Below, piece by piece: positions 24,977 to 32,351 of a DNA stretch of 64,000 nucleotides (positions are counted from its first letter, which is position 1; each line of letters begins with the position of its first letter). The notes under the pieces are model-generated. The model was given only the letters and a program-made list of their open reading frames with translations, was not told the DNA's origin and made no database searches. Source of the DNA: DASXIF01 sp036498145 (GTDB taxonomy: Bacteria; Actinomycetota; Actinomycetes; Mycobacteriales; Jatrophihabitantaceae). Made by a program: the position numbers and the translations under genes. The DNA lies in the NCBI GenBank assembly GCA_963708625.1, contig CAVPSV010000002.1, positions 124,001-188,000 on the forward strand, in the 5' to 3' direction.

Positions 24977-25782
24977 GATTCTCGCTCGTCGGTGGGATCG
25001 TCGTCGTCGGACTCGACCGGCTCATATAGGTAACCAACGATGGCTGAGTGCAGGTCCTGTATTCGTACCAAGTCGAAACGGTGGTTGTCTGCCAACCGCA
25101 CCGCGAGACGTGGGAAACGATCATCGTCTTGGCAGAGGTTGTCGAGCTGCATGTACGCCACCTCGATGGCCACGAGCGCTTGCTTGAACGTGGCCGGTAA
25201 CGATAACGACGGTCGGCGAACGGCAGGAGGGCGCGCCGGTTCGATCGTCGTCGGTTCGATCGTGGTCGGTTCGGTCGTGGTCGGTTCGATGGTCAGGTGC
25301 GTCGCCGGGTAGCGCTTACCGTCGATGCCGATGACCTTGGCCGTCGTCGTCGGCTCGTCCTCGGGCCAGACGGCACGGGCAGGTGTTCGGTTTTGAACAC
25401 CTGCCGCGTGGATCGTGCTGACGCTGGCGCCGGTAGCAGAGGCAATGGCGCGTGTGCTCATGCCGATGGCGCGCATGGAGGTGACGACGTCGTCACGCTC
25501 TTCGCGCGGCAGACGTAGGCGTGACGTGCCGAACTCGCTCGCGCAGTAGTCGTCCCAGCTCGGGTAGCCCAGTGCGACGTCTGCACGACACTGCCACGCC
25601 TCGGTGATCAATTCCCATGTGTGCGCGATGCCGATCTTGATCCGCTCCGTCAGCTCGCGTGCATGCTCGGCGTCGATGTCCTCGGCCTCGCGCGGTACCG
25701 TGACGGCGAGAGACTTTGGTCGGTCTTCATCAGGTGCCCCGGTCGTGCCATCGGCCGGGGTTCTCTCATCCGGTGGACTCAT
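24973..25782 (-). CDS. ParB-like/HTH DNA-binding protein of the element
   Basis: This 269-residue protein has an early helical region with GYPSWDDYCASEFG and LPREERDDVVTSMRAIGMSTRAIASATGASVSTIH (about residues 70-125), which reads as a helix-turn-helix of the kind seen in plasmid and phage partition or repressor proteins. A TEP/IEP repeat (about residues 160-185) links it to a C-terminal helical part. The start at MSPPDE is chosen because its ATGA overlaps the stop of the excisionase gene. It may act in partition, copy control or silencing of the element. Confidence 0.65.
   Translation of the reverse strand: MSPPDERTPADGTTGAPDEDRPKSLAVTVPREAEDIDAEHARELTERIKIGIAHTWELITEAWQCRADVALGYPSWDDYCASEFGTSRLRLPREERDDVVTSMRAIGMSTRAIASATGASVSTIHAAGVQNRTPARAVWPEDEPTTTAKVIGIDGKRYPATHLTIEPTTTEPTTIEPTTIEPARPPAVRRPSLSLPATFKQALVAIEVAYMQLDNLCQDDDRFPRLAVRLADNHRFDLVRIQDLHSAIVGYLYEPVESDDDDPTDERES
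25238..25297. repeat. 15-bp tandem repeat within the ParB-like gene
   Basis: Four consecutive 15-nt units (25238-25252, 25253-25267, 25268-25282, 25283-25297) are close to GGTTCGATCGTGGTC. On the coding strand they encode the Thr/Glu/Pro linker of the ParB-like protein. The in-frame unit length suggests that the linker can vary in length by slippage. Confidence 0.75.
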
Positions 25783-26042
25783 GCCGTGCCGCCGTTGTGC
25801 ATGCGTGTGCGCGCCGCGCGCACGGCCGGTGTCGCGGCGGACGGGATGAGCGCTAGGGCCTGGTCGACTTCGTTGAGGTCGTACCGCACGAGACCACCGA
25901 CTCGGTAACCACGGATGTGCCCGGCCGCTTTCATCCGCACGACCGATCGCGGCGAGCACTTCAGGTGCGCGGCGGTCTCATATTTTGTGGCCCAGCGCCG
26001 GGGGAGGACAGTATCCGGCGACGGTGCGGTGCGGGTTGTCAT
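25779..26042 (-). CDS. Excisionase-like (MerR/Xis-type) helix-turn-helix protein
   Basis: This 87-residue protein reads as an excisionase: RRWATKYETAAHLKCSPRSVVRMKAAGHIRGYRVGGLVRYDLNEVDQAL spans residues 15-63 and contains the winged-helix HTH with the usual GxIRGYRVGGLVRY wing. Such Xis proteins bend the attachment site and bias the integrase to excision; some also control the replication operon. It lies next to the integrase with a regulatory gap between, as in many actinobacterial integrative elements. Confidence 0.8.
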   Translation of the reverse strand: MTTRTAPSPDTVLPRRWATKYETAAHLKCSPRSVVRMKAAGHIRGYRVGGLVRYDLNEVDQALALIPSAATPAVRAARTRMHNGGTA

Positions 26043-26337
26043 TCCGCACCGTCCAGGTCCGGTTGATCGGTGCTACCGCGTGCGAGCATGGCTACGCCAA
26101 CCTTTCAGCAGGTGTGGTGGGCGAGTCGGCCAGTCTCTGTCAGGGGCGGCCGACTCGCGCTATTTCAAGGCCAAGCAAAACCCCGAAATCAGCGCGCCGC
26201 AATACTTTCCGGCAACGATGTCAGATGTACCTGACAGCCGTGTGTATATACACACGCAGCCGAATTGCCGAGCAATGCAGGGCTAGAACTACTTGGCACG
26301 CGCAAAAAGATGTCGGATATACCCAACGCCGATTTGG
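26043..26337. other. Int-xis intergenic region with two palindromes
   Basis: This 295-nt gap lies upstream of the excisionase gene. It holds no gene. Its right half is AT-rich for this genome and carries two palindromes (26219-26236 and 26239-26256), which may be operators or the promoter of the xis-replication operon. Confidence 0.6.
26219..26256. promoter_or_regulatory. Pair of palindromic operators upstream of xis
   Basis: The first is TGTCAG-atgtac-CTGACA (26219-26236). The second is a perfect 18-bp palindrome, CGTGTGTATATACACACG (26239-26256). Two nearby perfect dyads in the only long gap of the element point to regulator binding, for example by the XRE or excisionase protein. Confidence 0.6.
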
Positions 26338-27455
26338 CTACGCCTTGGCCAGTGCGGACAGTGCAGCGGCGATTGCGGCGGGTCGGCCGTGCGTGACGTG
26401 CTGGTATCGCAGCGCGGCGGCGGGCGTCGAGTGCCCGAGCAGCGCCATCACCTCGGCCAAGTTCGCGCCGACGCGCGTCGCGTTGCTACCTGCCGTGTGT
26501 CGCAAGTCGTGGAAACGAAGATCCTTACGGCCGATCTGCTCGCGGGCCGGGTAGAACACCTTGCACAACGTGGCAGGGCGCAGGTGCTTGCCCGGATCGT
26601 GCGCGGACGGGAACAGCAGCGCGTCGCGCCCGGTCACGCCCATGCCGCGCAGGTGCGCGCGCACACTCGGCATAATGTGCGGCGGAATCACCACGTCGCG
26701 CACTCCTGCCTCGGACTTCGGCGCGCCGATGACGTGTGCACCTTCGACCAGTGCAGCGGCGCGGCGGACGTGCACCACGCCTGCCTTCGCGTCGATGTCC
26801 TTGCGCCGTAGTTCGATCAACTCGCCGAATCGCAGCCCGGCCCATCCGGCGAGCGCGGTCATGGCCCGGTAACGCTGCCGCATGGCGGCGATCAGCGCGG
26901 CCAGCTCGGCGGGCGTGGCGGGGTGGTCTTGCTGACTCGCTTGGCCTGCCCGGCACCGCGCACACGGCACGGGTTGGCCGTCAGTAGGTCATCATCCACG
27001 GCGGTCTTGCAGATGGCCTTCAGCAGCGCGTAGGCATGCGCTCGCTGCGTGGGGGTGCTGGCGTCCAGGCCCGCGTACCAGGACCGCACTGCGGCGGGCG
27101 TGAGCGTGTCCACGGGCAGCGCACCGAACGTCGGCAGGATCAGCCGGTCGAGCAGCTTTCGGTACCCCTCACGGGTGCGTGGCTTCAGCTCCCGGTCGGC
27201 CAGCCAGACCAGCGAGTACGCCGTCACGGTGACGCGGTCGACCTTGCGCACCGGTGCTTTCCATTCATCGCGTGCGACCTCGGCATGGCGCTGTGCCAGC
27301 CAGGCGTCCGCGTCGCTCCTGCTGTCGAACGTCTCGGCGGCCTGGTAGGTCTCGCCATCGGTGCCGACGTAGGACGCCTGCCACCGGCCGGACGGTAGCG
27401 ACCGACGACGGCCCCACACTGCGCGTGTCTGCCTCTTGCGCTTCGTCGTGGTCAC
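26338..27455 (-). pseudogene. Tyrosine recombinase (integrase), one frameshift
   Basis: The gene codes for a phage-type integrase of about 370 residues, now read in two frames. The N-terminal part has an arm-binding-like region (GRWQASYVGTDGETYQAAETF), a SAM-like core-binding domain (SLVWLADRELKPRTREGYRKLLD) and runs to NPCRVRGAGQAKRV. The second frame starts near PATPAELAALIAAM and carries the catalytic domain: GLRFGEL (first Arg), HDLRHTAGS (His-x-x-Arg) and LLGHSTPAAALRYQH (His and nucleophile Tyr). The break is a single-base indel at about 26925-26945. Start is probably the GTG at 27455. It should recombine at the tRNA-Val-type site about 190 nt away. The frame break is either a sequencing error or inactivation that fixed the island. 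Confidence 0.8.
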
Positions 27456-28978
27456 GCCGTCACGACTGCGCCGTGCAATACCGTGCAATAGCGAGGGTCA
27501 ATCCGGGGCATCCGTTGGCTCACGATGTCATCGCCTGTCCGTGCCGCGTGATGCAAGAATCTCCTTGTATCACTGGAAAACTGCGTGCGCGGAGCGTACG
27601 CGCGGGGCCGCGTGCTGTCTATCAAGCAGGCGCCATAAACAGATTCGATCCCAGTATCGCCCACTAGATTCGTGCGGTGCTGGTCGACTATGTCGTCGTG
27701 GGTGCCGTTGCGGATCGGTCGTCGGTCAGGGTCGATCCAGCGCGGCGGCGTCCAGTACGGAATGCCGTCGTGCATCGCGCAGGACCAGCCGAGCCTTTCG
27801 TGCTCGCGGTGGTGGTAGCCACAGACCAACGTGCCGTTGTCGACAGTGGTCGGGCCGCCGTCTGCCCACGCGATGACGTGATGCGCTTCGCACCAGGGCG
27901 CGGGAATCGTGCAGGCAGGAAATGAGCAGCCGCCGTCCCGCGCCGCCATGGCAAGGCGTTGGGCTGGGGTGAAGAGTCTTCTCGCTGGTCCGTAATCGTC
28001 GATGCGTTTGTCCCGACTCAGCGTGATCGGCATGAGCTGCGCGTCCGGCAATAGATATTCGGTCACGGTGCGGGTGGGGATCAGAGCGCCGTGGCCGGTG
28101 CGGGCGAGTCCGGATCCGGACCGCAGCTCGTCAGCTGTGACGGTGACCAGGATCGTGGTGGTGATCCCGCCGCAGTCGGGCAACCTCCCGGACCGAATTG
28201 CCGTGAGCATGCCGTCGCGCAACCCGTCGTGTCGACGTTGTCCCGGGGTGCGCGGATCCGGATCGCCGTCACTGGCCGGCGCGGGGCGGCCCAGCGTATC
28301 GAGCACGGTGAGAAGTGCTTCGGTGCACACTGCGTCGAGCTCGCCACGGATGGCGGCGGTGCCGTCAGCGCGTTGGTACAGGTCGAGGTGCCGGCGCCGA
28401 GCCCTGTCGGCGTCGTCGCTGTAGGTGCCGTCCGGATTGAGCGTGTCACTGATTCGCCGGGCCACCCGCCGCAGCGTGGCCACGGTGCACAGCTGGGCTT
28501 GTTCGACCAGGAATGTCTCTACCGCGCGATCGTGTTCGGCCGCCACTGCGATGGGCAGATCGGTCACCGTCCGGCTGATCACAGCTGCGTGTTTCGTGCT
28601 GATCGAACCGTCGGCGACCGCGCCGGCAGCAGTGGGAAACACCGGGTCCAGAACGTCGCCCGTGAGTGTGTGCCGCGGCGCGAGATCGGCCGCGGTTGCC
28701 ACACGCGCACGCGCCTCGCCCGGCTCGATCCGCAACAACTGCGTGAGCAGCGCCGCGGTGGTGGGACAACCGCGGTCAAACCACAGCCGGCGGCTGTCCA
28801 CCTCGCCCACCAGCGCCGCGTCCACGGCCCCAAGCCGGTTCACCTGGGTCTGCAAGCTCCGGAGCACGTCCAGCACGGAATCGTCAGCGGCCAACGGCAG
28901 ATTAAGGGCCATCAGGCCGTCGACCGCGTCAGCCAGACGCGCGGTGGCGTCAGCTGCACCGGTCGATGTGTCGAACAT
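27452..28978 (-). CDS. DUF222 and HNH endonuclease domain protein (13E12 repeat family)
   Basis: The N-terminal part (about 1-300) is the helical DUF222 domain, and the C-terminal part (about 340-400) an HNH nuclease module: CSFPACTIPAPWCEAHHVIAWADGGPTTVDNGTLVCGYHH read across it. These 13E12-type genes are repeated in actinobacterial genomes; their role is unproven. The ATG at 28978 (MFDTSTG) is preferred over an upstream start. The true C-terminus is probably near 27690, after WIDPDRRPIRNG; the rest of the frame reads backwards through the tRNA fragment and the att flank into the integrase start and is unlikely to be native protein. It is the first chromosomal gene to the right of the island. 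Confidence 0.75.
   Translation of the reverse strand: MFDTSTGAADATARLADAVDGLMALNLPLAADDSVLDVLRSLQTQVNRLGAVDAALVGEVDSRRLWFDRGCPTTAALLTQLLRIEPGEARARVATAADLAPRHTLTGDVLDPVFPTAAGAVADGSISTKHAAVISRTVTDLPIAVAAEHDRAVETFLVEQAQLCTVATLRRVARRISDTLNPDGTYSDDADRARRRHLDLYQRADGTAAIRGELDAVCTEALLTVLDTLGRPAPASDGDPDPRTPGQRRHDGLRDGMLTAIRSGRLPDCGGITTTILVTVTADELRSGSGLARTGHGALIPTRTVTEYLLPDAQLMPITLSRDKRIDDYGPARRLFTPAQRLAMAARDGGCSFPACTIPAPWCEAHHVIAWADGGPTTVDNGTLVCGYHHREHERLGWSCAMHDGIPYWTPPRWIDPDRRPIRNGTHDDIVDQHRTNLVGDTGIESVYGACLIDSTRPRAYAPRTQFSSDTRRFLHHAARTGDDIVSQRMPRIDPRYCTVLHGAVVTA
27644..27664 (+). other. tRNA-Val 3'-end fragment, probable attachment site (attR-type)
   Basis: The 21 nt here equal the 3' end of a tRNA-Val gene as I remember it: T-loop TTCGATC, the 3' half of the T stem CCAGT, then the acceptor strand ATCGCCC and A. 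The partner strands (5' ACTGG of the T stem and the 5' GGGCGAT acceptor) are absent, so no tRNA can form. This fits the duplicated end left when an element integrates into the tRNA 3' end; the intact tRNA would be at the other island end, left of the window. It also explains the tRNA-antisense peptide (VGDTGIES) at the tail of the neighbouring minus-strand frame. Confidence 0.72.
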
Positions 28979-29060
28979 AGGTTCTAATTTATAGTACGAA
29001 TCTTCGACGCCGCAACCGAAGTGTCGTCCGCTAGACACTGCTCGCTCAGCAGCGCATCAG

Positions 29061-29081
29061 GTAATGGTGTCACGCCATTAC
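29061..29081. promoter_or_regulatory. Palindrome GTAATGG-n7-CCATTAC upstream of the PII gene
   Basis: This dyad has perfect 7-nt arms around tgtcacg and lies between the DUF222 gene and the PII gene, about 175 nt before the PII start. It may be a regulator site for either of them. It does not fit the usual GlnR box spacing, so I do not assign a factor. Confidence 0.45.
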
Positions 29082-29256
29082 GAAGCTGATCGCACGCCAA
29101 CTCGAGCCACCGCGGAATGAAACACACCCGAAACGTCGAACGTCGCCTTCTGTAACCCGCACGCAGTGTCATGTCTGCGCGCATTGCAGTTGCCGAGCGG
29201 GAGGTACTGCCGATGGGCGCCGCGACCGGCGTGACAGCTCAGAGCGGCGCCCGGCC

Positions 29257-29595
29257 ATGCAGTTGATCACTGCGATAGTCCGTCCGCACAAGGTGAGCGA
29301 CGTGCTCAACGCGGTCCAGACCTTCGGCTTTCACGGCATGACCGTGTCCGAGGTATCTGGGTTCGGCAAGCAACGCGGTCATACCGAGATTTATCGCGGC
29401 GCCGAATACGCCAACGAATTCCAACCCAAAGCAAAGATCGAACTCGTCGCACACGACGAGGAAGTCTCCGAGCTGCTGCGGCTCATCCGCTCTGCAGCAG
29501 CAACGGGCCGCATCGGCGACGGCAAGATCTGGGTGTTGCCGTTGAGCGAGCTGCTTCGGGTCCGCACCGCCGAACGAGGTATCGACGCCATCTAG
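29257..29595 (+). CDS. glnK: Nitrogen regulatory PII protein
   Basis: This 112-residue protein is a PII signal transducer. The N-terminus (MQLITAIVRPHKVSDVLNAV) and the T-loop GHTEIYRGAEY with the modifiable Tyr51 are canonical, and the C-terminal block TGRIGDGKIWVLPLSELLRVRT gives the ATP/2-oxoglutarate site. It senses nitrogen and energy status and blocks the ammonium channel when nitrogen is plentiful; in actinobacteria Tyr51 is adenylylated by GlnD. It lies 35 nt upstream of the ammonium transporter gene. The order here (PII first) is the reverse of the amtB-glnK-glnD order common in this phylum, and glnD is not in the window. Confidence 0.92.
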   Translation: MQLITAIVRPHKVSDVLNAVQTFGFHGMTVSEVSGFGKQRGHTEIYRGAEYANEFQPKAKIELVAHDEEVSELLRLIRSAAATGRIGDGKIWVLPLSELLRVRTAERGIDAI

Positions 29596-29630
29596 CCGTG
29601 AGCGTTCCGGCCTGACGAGGAGGCACTGAC

Positions 29631-31139
29631 GTGCTCGCACAGCTCGCCATACATGCCATTCATACCGCGGGGAACACATGCACCGCCACGTCGCCGCCGA
29701 GCGGCTGCCAGCCGGCGTGGCTCGACACCGGCAGCACGTCGTGGCAGCTGACGGCAGCCACCTTCGTCGCGCTGATGAGCGTGCCTGGACTGGCGCTGCT
29801 GTACGGCGGGTTGGTGCCGAAGAAGTGGGTCGTGAACACCATGTTCATGGCTTTCAGCGGCTTCTCCGCGGTCCTGGTCGTGTGGGTGCTCTGGGCGTAC
29901 AAGATGGGCTTCGGCACGCCGCTGGGCGGCGGTAGCGCGGATCATTACAACTACACGTACGGCGGCAACTTCTTCAAGAATTTCTTCTACAACTTCGTCG
30001 GCCATCCGGAGACGTCCTTACGCGGCACGTCGGAAACCTCGCAAGCCTCCTTGCCGATCGGCACGGCGGCGCCGTTGAGTCAGCCGACGGCATCGCTGTT
30101 CTACTTCCAGTTCGTGTTCGCCGCCATTACGCCGTTGCTCTTCCTCGGCAGCGTGCTCGGCCGCATCAAGATCCGGGTCTGGATGATCTTCGTGCCGCTG
30201 TGGACGACGTTCGTGTACGCGGTCAACGCAATGCTGCTGTGGGGTGGCGGGTACTGGGCACACGAGGGTGCGATCGACTACTCCGGCGGATACGTCATTC
30301 ACCTCGCGGCGGGGACGAGCGGCTTCGTCGCCGCTTGGCTCGTCGGACCGCGACTGGCACAGGACCGGCAACGCTTCATCCCGCACAGCCTGCCGCTGGT
30401 GTCGATAGGTGCCGGCATCGTGTGGCTCGGCTGGAACGGCTTCAACGGTGGTGACCCGTACTTCGCCAGCGCGGACGCAGCCACGGCCGTGGTCAACACC
30501 AACCTGGCCACGGTTGCCGCGCTGCTGACCTGGGTCGTGCTGGACATGTTCTTGAGCAAGGAGAAGAAGCCGACGTTCCTCGGGGCGGTCAATGGCATGA
30601 TCGTCGGGCTCGTCGCGATCACGCCGGCCGCCGGATATGTCAACGGCGGTGGGGCCATGCTGTCGGCTGTGATCGCCTCGGCGATCGTCTGGTGCGCTTG
30701 GACGTATCTGCAGCCGATCCTGCTCCGTCGCGTCGATGACGCGATGGGCGTCGTGTACACGCACGGCCTGGCCGGTCTGTGCGGTGGCCTGCTCGTCGGT
30801 ATCTTCGCCGACCCGAGCGTCGTCGTGTACCCGAACACGACGAGCGGGACGCCGTTCGCCGCCGAGGGATGGTGGTACGGAAACCGGCACCTGTTCTTCG
30901 AGCAACTCGGCGCCGCCGCGACCATCATCGTCTGGGACGCGGTGGTCACCTTCATCATCCTGAAGGTCATCAGTCTGTTCACCCCGTTGCGGATGTCGGA
31001 TGCCGACCTGGAGATCGGCGACCTCGCGGTGCACGGCGAGGAGGCGTATCCGTCTGACGAAGGGGTCAGGCTCACTGGTGCGGGGACGACCTCGGCGTCC
31101 GCCGTGGGGACGACAACGGTGCAGGGGGCAGGACTGTGA
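29631..31139 (+). CDS. amtB: Ammonium transporter
   Basis: This 502-residue membrane protein of the Amt/Rh family has about 11 membrane segments, with family blocks ALMSVPGLALLYGGLVPKK, the FQFVFAAITPLLFLGS helix, SGGYVIHLAAG with the first pore His, and GVVYTHGLAGLCGG with the second. A hydrophilic insert of roughly 45 residues (HPETSLRGTSETSQASLPIG) in the first third enlarges an external loop relative to E. coli AmtB. The GTG start is preceded by GAGGAGG. It takes up ammonium under nitrogen shortage and is gated by the PII protein from the gene upstream. A small membrane protein overlaps its stop. Confidence 0.92.
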   Translation: MLAQLAIHAIHTAGNTCTATSPPSGCQPAWLDTGSTSWQLTAATFVALMSVPGLALLYGGLVPKKWVVNTMFMAFSGFSAVLVVWVLWAYKMGFGTPLGGGSADHYNYTYGGNFFKNFFYNFVGHPETSLRGTSETSQASLPIGTAAPLSQPTASLFYFQFVFAAITPLLFLGSVLGRIKIRVWMIFVPLWTTFVYAVNAMLLWGGGYWAHEGAIDYSGGYVIHLAAGTSGFVAAWLVGPRLAQDRQRFIPHSLPLVSIGAGIVWLGWNGFNGGDPYFASADAATAVVNTNLATVAALLTWVVLDMFLSKEKKPTFLGAVNGMIVGLVAITPAAGYVNGGGAMLSAVIASAIVWCAWTYLQPILLRRVDDAMGVVYTHGLAGLCGGLLVGIFADPSVVVYPNTTSGTPFAAEGWWYGNRHLFFEQLGAAATIIVWDAVVTFIILKVISLFTPLRMSDADLEIGDLAVHGEEAYPSDEGVRLTGAGTTSASAVGTTTVQGAGL

Positions 31140-31405
31140 GCACGAGCAAGGTCACGCTGCCGGACGGCAGCAGGTCGGTTCAGTCGCCGTTCGTCTGGCG
31201 GGTGTTCGTCTTCCTGTCACTCATCGCGGTGGGCCTGTCGATCTCGCTGGGGACGTCGGGGCACACCCTGTACGCGGTTGCGTGGGGGTTCATCGCCAGC
31301 GGCTGGTTCGGTGTCGCCATGTATCTGTGGCGTGCCCACCTGCGCTACGAGGACGCGCTGCTCGCGGCTCGGCGACCGGCACGACCGGCGCGGGCCCGAC
31401 GGTAG
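31136..31405 (+). CDS. Small membrane protein, translationally coupled to amtB
   Basis: This 89-residue protein has two hydrophobic segments (VWRVFVFLSLIAVGLSISLG and TLYAVAWGFIASGWFGVAMYLW) and a basic tail (RRPARPARARR). Its GTG overlaps the amtB stop codon (GTGA), so the two are made together. I know no function for it; a role in stabilising or modulating the transporter is only a guess. Its last 60 nt overlap the convergent DUF3592-like gene. Confidence 0.7.
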   Translation: MSTSKVTLPDGSRSVQSPFVWRVFVFLSLIAVGLSISLGTSGHTLYAVAWGFIASGWFGVAMYLWRAHLRYEDALLAARRPARPARARR

Positions 31406-31929
31406 GCCCACACGCAGGCCCACCCCAACACCAGCACCGCGCCGATGGCCGGCGCGACGAACGGCACCAACGACGGATCGCCGCGGGCGACGGACAGGTT
31501 CGACGGGTCGCGGGGATCGACGCGTGCCGCGAGGACCTGTCCACTCTCGTAGCGCTGACTCGTGCCGTGGACCGTCGCGGTGTACGAACGTCCGGCCAGC
31601 GTGAACGAGCCGGTGCAGCGGTAACCCGCGACCGTGATGCCGGTGCCCGATGCGATGCCGAGGCACTGCGCCACGGTCGCGTCGACCGGCACGCCGTCAT
31701 GTGCCACCCGGCCCGCCCGCCGGTAGCCGAGCACCGCGTCGACGGCCAGTGCGACTGTCAACGCGACGAGGCACAAGGCGACGACGGCGGCTGCCGCGCG
31801 AAGTGCGCGACGCGGATCGGCCGCACCGGCTGCGCCGCGCACATAGGTCACGCGGCCAGCGTGCGGTACGTCCCGGGAGCCGTCAATCCTCGGTGGTTTG
31901 GCCAGCTCGATGAGCGTGTCGGGCCGCAT
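31345..31929 (-). CDS. DUF3592-like membrane protein
   Basis: This 194-residue protein has a hydrophobic segment near residue 45 (AAAAVVALCLVALTVALAVDAVLGY), an external domain of about 90 residues (GVPVDATVAQCLG, YRCTGSFTLAGRSYTATVHG, VLAARVDPRDPSNLS) and a second membrane segment (VPFVAPAIGAVLVLGWACVWA). The layout and the internal VDPxDP motif are those of DUF3592 proteins, whose function is unknown. Two Cys in the external part could form a disulfide. It is convergent with the amtB operon. Confidence 0.72.
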   Translation of the reverse strand: MRPDTLIELAKPPRIDGSRDVPHAGRVTYVRGAAGAADPRRALRAAAAVVALCLVALTVALAVDAVLGYRRAGRVAHDGVPVDATVAQCLGIASGTGITVAGYRCTGSFTLAGRSYTATVHGTSQRYESGQVLAARVDPRDPSNLSVARGDPSLVPFVAPAIGAVLVLGWACVWAYRRARAGRAGRRAASSASS

Positions 31930-32351
31930 GGGTGGCTCACCGGAACCGCCGAACGGCGCTGCATCGAGCGTCGCCCGTCGGCTCAGGTGAGGGCGAACAA
32001 AACCGCGGCCGTAGGTACCTACCTAGGGGCCCCCGGTCCGGGCGCTTCCGGGTCCGGCTCAGGGATATTCCTGATGTGCCTGCGAACGCAGATGCGACAG
32101 TCTGCCGGTATGACAGCAGCCGGGTGGGAGCGGAGCACGCCGAGCCCGTGGTCCCGGCGGCACCGGCACCTCCGTCCGACGACCGGGAACCGAACGTTGC
32201 GTGTGCAATCCCTGACGGCACCGGGCAAATCGGTAGCCGTTGTCGGAGGGCTGCGGCAAGCTGTAGCTCGAATCCGAACCTGGCATCCGCCCACAGCCGG
32301 TGTGTGGCGCTTGCGATCACCAGACTTCGCCATCCCTGACGAGGAGAACAC
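31930..32351. other. Intergenic stretch upstream of the MMPL gene
   Basis: This 422-nt stretch lies between the divergent DUF3592-like and MMPL genes and presumably holds both promoters. Open frames on both strands are Arg/Ala/Pro-rich and show no domain, so I call no gene. A GACGAGGAGAA ribosome binding site lies just before the MMPL start. Confidence 0.55.

Noticed and set aside
28091..28987. Plus-strand open frame of 298 codons opposite the DUF222 gene
   Set aside because: Low-complexity Gly/Arg/His composition and no start signal; the minus strand codes for a known domain pair.
29061..29090. GlnR box upstream of the PII gene
   Set aside because: GTCAC and GAAGC elements are present but spaced 8 nt apart rather than 6, and the second half is poor.
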